Shown here one piece after another: positions 60,276 to 64,000 of a DNA stretch of 64,000 bases (position 1 is its first letter; the number at the start of each line of letters is the position of its first letter). The stretch comes from Nocardiopsis ansamitocini. Lineage in GTDB: Bacteria; Actinomycetota; Actinomycetes; Streptosporangiales; Streptosporangiaceae. The translations under genes and the position numbers were made by a program. The notes beneath the pieces are model-generated. The model saw only the letters and a list, made by a program, of their open reading frames with translations. It had not been told where the DNA came from and searched no databases. The stretch covers positions 1-64,000 of the forward strand of contig NZ_BSQG01000005.1 in NCBI RefSeq assembly GCF_030268225.1, written 5' to 3'.

Positions 60276-60602
60276 TTATTGGTCGGCGTTTCTTCGTGCG
60301 GCGACCGCCCCGCCCCCGGTGCCCCCCGCAGGGTCGACCGGATGATCCGCGAGACAGTGTACCCGTACGTCCATCCACGGCCATACCGGCAACGACGAAA
60401 TGATCCGGTGCATCTCCGTGGGATCGGAGGCGCGCCACAACCCCCAGTTCTCCTGTCGCCCGGGTACCCGCCACATTCGTACGAGGTGGCCATCCTCGGC
60501 GTGCTGGGCGGCGATACGCCGTTCCAGGACCGACAGCTCCGACTTCTTCTCCTCGTCCATATCCGGTCCCCAATTGATCGTGATATTGATCAGGAACTCC
60601 AT
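60276..60602 (-). CDS. Muconolactone delta-isomerase-like small protein
   Basis: A 108-residue protein with the muconolactone isomerase fold: EFLINITINWGPDMDEEKKS at the start, AAQHAEDGHLVRMWRVPGRQ and NWGLWRASDPTEMHRIISSL, then LPVWPWMDVRVHCLADHP. The family catalyses a double-bond shift in the beta-ketoadipate pathway, but many homologues in actinobacteria have other, unknown substrates. ATG 60602 has AGGAAG upstream. It is 12 bases after the FAD oxidoreductase gene, in one operon. Confidence 0.9.
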   Translation of the reverse strand: MEFLINITINWGPDMDEEKKSELSVLERRIAAQHAEDGHLVRMWRVPGRQENWGLWRASDPTEMHRIISSLPVWPWMDVRVHCLADHPVDPAGGTGGGAVAARRNADQ

Positions 60603-60614
60603 ATGCCCTGCTTC

Positions 60615-62225
60615 CTACTTCGTTGAATCGGTGAATTCGGCCAGGACCGCGCGGGCGGAATTCCGACCGGGGACCCCGGTGACATAACCTCCCGGCCAGG
60701 TTCCGGCTCCCGTGAGGAAAAGTCCGGGGATCCGGCTGCGATATCCCCCGCCGGGGGTCGGCGCACGGAAGCCGAACAGCTTTCCGGGGGTCATGTCCTC
60801 GTGGGTGATGTTGCTGCCGGGCAAACCCAACTCCGTCTCCAACTGCACCGGATCCATGAACCGGTGGTCCACCACCCGCTCGGAAAGGCCGGGGAAGTGG
60901 CGGTCCAGTACCGCCAGGCACCGACGGCCGAACACGTCGCGTTCGGTCTCCCAGTCGCCTTCGCGCAGCGTGTAGGGCGCGTGCCAGACGTTGATGCTCA
61001 TCAGGTGGCGCCCGGGCGGGGCCAGGCCGGGAGAGGTCAGTGACGGCACCAGACCCCACATGATGGGTTCCTGCGAAGGGACGCCGGCCAGCCCGTCGAG
61101 GATCGAGCGCTCGATGTACTCAGGCGAGGGGCCCACGCGAAACTGCACGCCCAGGATCTGCTCGGCGGTTGCCCCTTCCGGGAGGGCGCGCACGCCCGGA
61201 AGCCCGTCGAGCCCCAGAACGATCTTGAACGCCGAGCCGGTGGGCTTGGCCGCAGGAGGCCGTCCGTCCAACAGCGCGACGCGACCGGGCTCGTCCAGCA
61301 GCCGGCGGACCAGGGTGTCGGGGCTGACCGCGGAGACGACCGTGCGCGCGGCGATCGCGCGCCCCGACTCCGTGACCGCCCCGGTCACGCGGTCCCCGTC
61401 GGTCAGAACCTGTGCGACCGGGTCACCGGTCACGAACTCGACCCCGGCGCTGCGGCAGCAGCGCTCCAACGCGTCGATGATCGCGCCCATGGAACCGACG
61501 GGCAGCCCCACCGATCCGCGGATCGGGGACCGGTTGGGGTCGTTCGGGTCTTCGGTCGCAGTCGATGCCTTGGACAGCGGACGCAGGAGCAGCCCGATTC
61601 CAGACCCCGCCGCTGCCGGGGCCAACAGGTTGCCGTTGACCGCCAGCATCGTCAGGATCGCCTTGGCCTGATCGGAGCGCAGGTGCTCGTCGAGCAGCTC
61701 CTTGACACCGCCAAGGAAGAGCCGGGCGAACATCTCCTGGTCCGGCTCCGCTCCGAGCCCGGCCACCAGCGCGGACAGGTCCGGCGGCGGTTCGAAGACC
61801 GAGGCGCCCAGGGCACGGCCGAAGTCGTCCAGGCGTGCGACCAGGGCGCGGTAGCGCCGCGCCTCGCCCCGCGCGTACCCCTCCAGTTGGCGGTCCACCG
61901 CCGCTGGATCGCGCCAGCCGACGAAGGCGCCGTCGTCGAAAGGGTGGAACAGCGTGGGGTCGGGACGAACGAAACGCAGCCCGAAGGCGGTCAGGTCGAG
62001 CTCGCGCAGAACAGTGGGTTCGAAGGAACCCGGGGAGTTGGTGAAAGCGGTCCGGTAGCCGGGCATGAACTCGTAGGTGCCGACCGGCCCGCCCAGGACC
62101 GTCCTGGACTCCACCACCGTGACGGACAGGCCCGCGCGCGCCAGGTAGGCCGCGCAGACCAGGCCGTTGTGGCCCCCGCCCACCACGACCACGTCGCGCG
62201 GGTCCGGCGCTGCCTGAACGGCCAT
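60615..62225 (-). CDS. CrtI-type FAD-dependent oxidoreductase (phytoene desaturase family)
   Basis: A 536-residue flavoprotein with the FAD motif VVVGGGHNGLVCAAYLARAG near residue 13, GGPVGTYEFMPGYRTAF, and a C-terminal GLFLTGAGTWPGGYVTGVPG. This layout is that of CrtI/CrtO-like or phytoene dehydrogenase-like enzymes. It is not in the enediyne cluster; neighbours suggest catabolism of an unknown compound. ATG 62225 follows the dipeptidase stop by one base, so translation is coupled. Confidence 0.92.
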   Translation of the reverse strand: MAVQAAPDPRDVVVVGGGHNGLVCAAYLARAGLSVTVVESRTVLGGPVGTYEFMPGYRTAFTNSPGSFEPTVLRELDLTAFGLRFVRPDPTLFHPFDDGAFVGWRDPAAVDRQLEGYARGEARRYRALVARLDDFGRALGASVFEPPPDLSALVAGLGAEPDQEMFARLFLGGVKELLDEHLRSDQAKAILTMLAVNGNLLAPAAAGSGIGLLLRPLSKASTATEDPNDPNRSPIRGSVGLPVGSMGAIIDALERCCRSAGVEFVTGDPVAQVLTDGDRVTGAVTESGRAIAARTVVSAVSPDTLVRRLLDEPGRVALLDGRPPAAKPTGSAFKIVLGLDGLPGVRALPEGATAEQILGVQFRVGPSPEYIERSILDGLAGVPSQEPIMWGLVPSLTSPGLAPPGRHLMSINVWHAPYTLREGDWETERDVFGRRCLAVLDRHFPGLSERVVDHRFMDPVQLETELGLPGSNITHEDMTPGKLFGFRAPTPGGGYRSRIPGLFLTGAGTWPGGYVTGVPGRNSARAVLAEFTDSTK

Positions 62226-62226
62226 G

Positions 62227-63270
62227 TCAGGCCCGCACCGCGGGTTGGAAGCCCTGCTCGAACAGCCGCATCCAGTTGCCACCGGCGACCAGCGCCAGTT
62301 CGTCGCGGCTCAGTCCGCGGTCGACCAGCGCCTCCAGCACGCCCGGGAACGCCTCGGGCGAGCTGAACCACGACGGCCACTCGACCACGGGGCCGTCGCC
62401 GATGGGGATGGGGCTCTCACGGCCCCACCGGCCGGCCCGCCACCACTTGACCATGCTGGCGTCGTAGCCGGTGTAGAAGTCGGTGCCGAAGGCGACGTGT
62501 TCCACCCCCAACTGGTCGATGGTCCACAGCGTCATGTCCACGAAGCTGTCGAGTGTGGTGGCGGCACCGTCGCGTAGCATCCGCACATAGGGGCTCAGGC
62601 CCACCACTCCGCCGCGCCCGGCGAGCTTGCGCAGGACTTCGGTGGACTTGGGCCGGCGGCTCAGCTCCACGCCGTCGCCGACGAACTCGATGGGGTTGGC
62701 GTGCGTCACGGCGACGGGCGCCGCGCTCATGTCGATGGTGTCCAGGCAGGTGCGCTCGGAGCAGTGTGAGAGGTCGATGAGGACACCGACGTCGTTCATC
62801 TCCTTGATGAAGTTGGCACCCACGTGCTTGGAGACACCGTTGTCGTCGTCCTCCCAGCAACCGGCGGCGATGCTGTTCTGCGTGTTGTAGGTGAGCTGCA
62901 TGATGCGCACCCCTAGGTCGGCGAAGACCCGGACCAGCCGGATGTCGTCCTCCAACGGGGTGGTGTTCTGGAACCCGAAGAGGACGGCGGTCTTGCCCGC
63001 GGCGTTGATGCGGGTGATATCCGCGACGCCGTGGGCCTGCTCGATGAGGTCGGAGTTGGCGGCGAAGAGGTCGTTCCACTCGCCGATGACCGAGAGGGTC
63101 TCTCGGGCGGTCTCCCACACCGCGATGGTGACGTGCACGCATCCGACGCTGCCGCGCCGCCACTCCTCGAAGCGGGCGCGGTCGGGTTTGCTGTACTCAA
63201 GGCAGTCGACGGTGAAGGGCAGCGGGTCGGCGACCGGGCTGGACACGATGGTGGCTCCGTTTCTCTTCAT
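62227..63270 (-). CDS. Membrane dipeptidase family (M19) metal-dependent hydrolase
   Basis: A 347-residue M19 family protein. LVRVFADLGVRIMQLTYNTQ, VLIDLSHCSERTCLDTIDMS, APVAVTHANPIEF and VEHVAFGTDFYTGYD are the metal-site strands of renal dipeptidases. It lacks a signal peptide and is shorter at the N-terminus than vertebrate homologues. In bacteria such proteins hydrolyse dipeptides or related amides. ATG 63270 has only a weak ribosome site. It lies 17 bases after the aldehyde dehydrogenase stop. Confidence 0.92.
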   Translation of the reverse strand: MKRNGATIVSSPVADPLPFTVDCLEYSKPDRARFEEWRRGSVGCVHVTIAVWETARETLSVIGEWNDLFAANSDLIEQAHGVADITRINAAGKTAVLFGFQNTTPLEDDIRLVRVFADLGVRIMQLTYNTQNSIAAGCWEDDDNGVSKHVGANFIKEMNDVGVLIDLSHCSERTCLDTIDMSAAPVAVTHANPIEFVGDGVELSRRPKSTEVLRKLAGRGGVVGLSPYVRMLRDGAATTLDSFVDMTLWTIDQLGVEHVAFGTDFYTGYDASMVKWWRAGRWGRESPIPIGDGPVVEWPSWFSSPEAFPGVLEALVDRGLSRDELALVAGGNWMRLFEQGFQPAVRA

Positions 63271-63287
63271 GGGGACAGTGCGGTCGG

Positions 63288-64000
63288 TCAGGCGATGGCG
63301 AACGGGTCGGGGTGCGGCCCGTAGTCCTGCACAACCGATTTGACCTGGGTGAACTCGCGCATTGCTTCGAGGCCGTTCTCTCGGCCCAAGCCCGACTGCT
63401 TGTAGCCGCCGAAGGGCATGCGCCAGTCGATGGCGCGGTAGGTGTTCACCCACACCGTCCCTGCTGCCAGTCCCCTGCTCATGCGGTGGGCGGTGTCGGC
63501 CGATGCCGACCACACCCCTGCGGCCAGGCCGTACTCCACGCTGTTGGCGATCTCCAGTGCCTCCTCGGCGGAGCCGAAGACGTGCAGGACGCCCACCGGC
63601 CCGAAGACCTCTTCGCTGCACACGGCCATGTCCTCGGTGGTGGCTTCCAGCACCGTGGGCGGGAACCAGTTGCCGCCGGCCAGTTCCGCACCGGGTTCGA
63701 CGCGCGTGCCGCCGAACAGGGGCTGCGCGCCCCGGGCCAGCGCGTCGTCGACGAAGCCTTCGATGCGCTCCAGTTGGGCGGAGGAGGCCACCGGCCCCAA
63801 GTGGGTGCCACCCTCGTAGGGGTCGCCCACCACGATGTGGGCCGCGTGCGCCTTCAGCCGAGCGGTGAACTCGGCTGCGATCGCCTCGTGGACGAGGATG
63901 CGCGAGCCCGCCACACAGGTCTGGCCGGTAGCGCTGAACAGTCCCTGGGCCACGGCGATGACGGCGGAGCCGAGGTCGGCGTCGTCCATGACGATGTGGG
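63288..64000 (-). CDS. Aldehyde dehydrogenase, C-terminal part (continues past window edge)
   Basis: The last ~237 residues of an aldehyde dehydrogenase, cut by the window edge. The catalytic cysteine is in FSATGQTCVAGSRILVHE, the catalytic-domain phrase EEVFGPVGVLHVFGSAEEAL follows, and NTYRAIDWRMPFGGYKQSGL plus GRENGLEAMREFTQVKSV end the protein as in the family. It oxidises an aldehyde to an acid with NAD(P). Methionine 63989 is internal, not the start. It heads the visible part of the right-hand operon. Confidence 0.95.
   Translation of the reverse strand, partial: HIVMDDADLGSAVIAVAQGLFSATGQTCVAGSRILVHEAIAAEFTARLKAHAAHIVVGDPYEGGTHLGPVASSAQLERIEGFVDDALARGAQPLFGGTRVEPGAELAGGNWFPPTVLEATTEDMAVCSEEVFGPVGVLHVFGSAEEALEIANSVEYGLAAGVWSASADTAHRMSRGLAAGTVWVNTYRAIDWRMPFGGYKQSGLGRENGLEAMREFTQVKSVVQDYGPHPDPFAIA

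Noticed and set aside
56317-64000. Right-hand oxidoreductases as part of the enediyne cluster
   Set aside because: They form separate catabolic-type operons with their own LysR and LacI regulators, and a gene remnant lies at the junction.

Overview
The window is high-GC actinomycete DNA: long reading frames, GTG and TTG starts, clear Shine-Dalgarno sequences, a mycothiol-type enzyme family, and a type I-E CRISPR repeat of the actinobacterial kind. Genus cannot be fixed from the sequence alone.

Left edge (1-3881): the leader-proximal end of a type I-E CRISPR array, read leftward, and a rightward cas3. Cascade, cas1 and cas2 are not in the window.

Centre (about 4120-56070): a biosynthetic gene cluster of roughly 52 kb that I read as an enediyne cluster, probably of the nine-membered class. 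It holds the enediyne warhead cassette: iterative PKS (49094-54892), hot-dog thioesterase (48602), UnbV/E4 (6311), UnbU/E5 (5295), and two copies of UnbL/E3 (DUF1702; 40795 and 41968). Accessory genes resemble those shared by nine-membered clusters such as C-1027: flavin reductase (E6-like), P450 (E7-like), a ~190-residue protein (E8-like), GMC oxidoreductase (E9-like), epoxide hydrolase (SgcF-like) and an NTF2-fold protein (SgcJ-like). A complete deoxysugar set is interleaved: RmlA, RmlB, 2,3-dehydratase, 3-aminotransferase, 3-C-methyltransferase, 3,5-epimerase and 4-ketoreductase (the EvaA-E logic). It is joined by a sugar O-methyltransferase, one glycosyltransferase and an acyl-CoA-dehydrogenase-fold protein resembling amino-sugar N-oxygenases (DnmZ/ORF36/KijD3 family). 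The implied sugar is a 2,3,6-trideoxy-3-C-methyl-3-amino (or nitroso/nitro) 4-O-methyl hexose of evernitrose/rubranitrose type. That sugar on an enediyne core would, as far as I know, be a new combination.

The cluster also carries an MFS exporter, AraC, TetR and ECF42-type regulators, a DGPF (YCII) protein, a Tat-exported berberine-bridge-type oxidase and several oxidoreductases of unknown substrate. I see no chromoprotein apoprotein gene, no aminomutase and no naphthoate or benzoxazolinate pathway genes here, though the cluster's limits are not proven.

Right flank (56317-64000): two aldo/keto reductases, LysR and LacI regulators, and a catabolic-looking operon (muconolactone-isomerase-like protein, CrtI-type FAD oxidoreductase, M19 dipeptidase, truncated aldehyde dehydrogenase). 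This looks like ordinary metabolism outside the cluster. No tRNA, rRNA, insertion sequence or replication origin was recognised.
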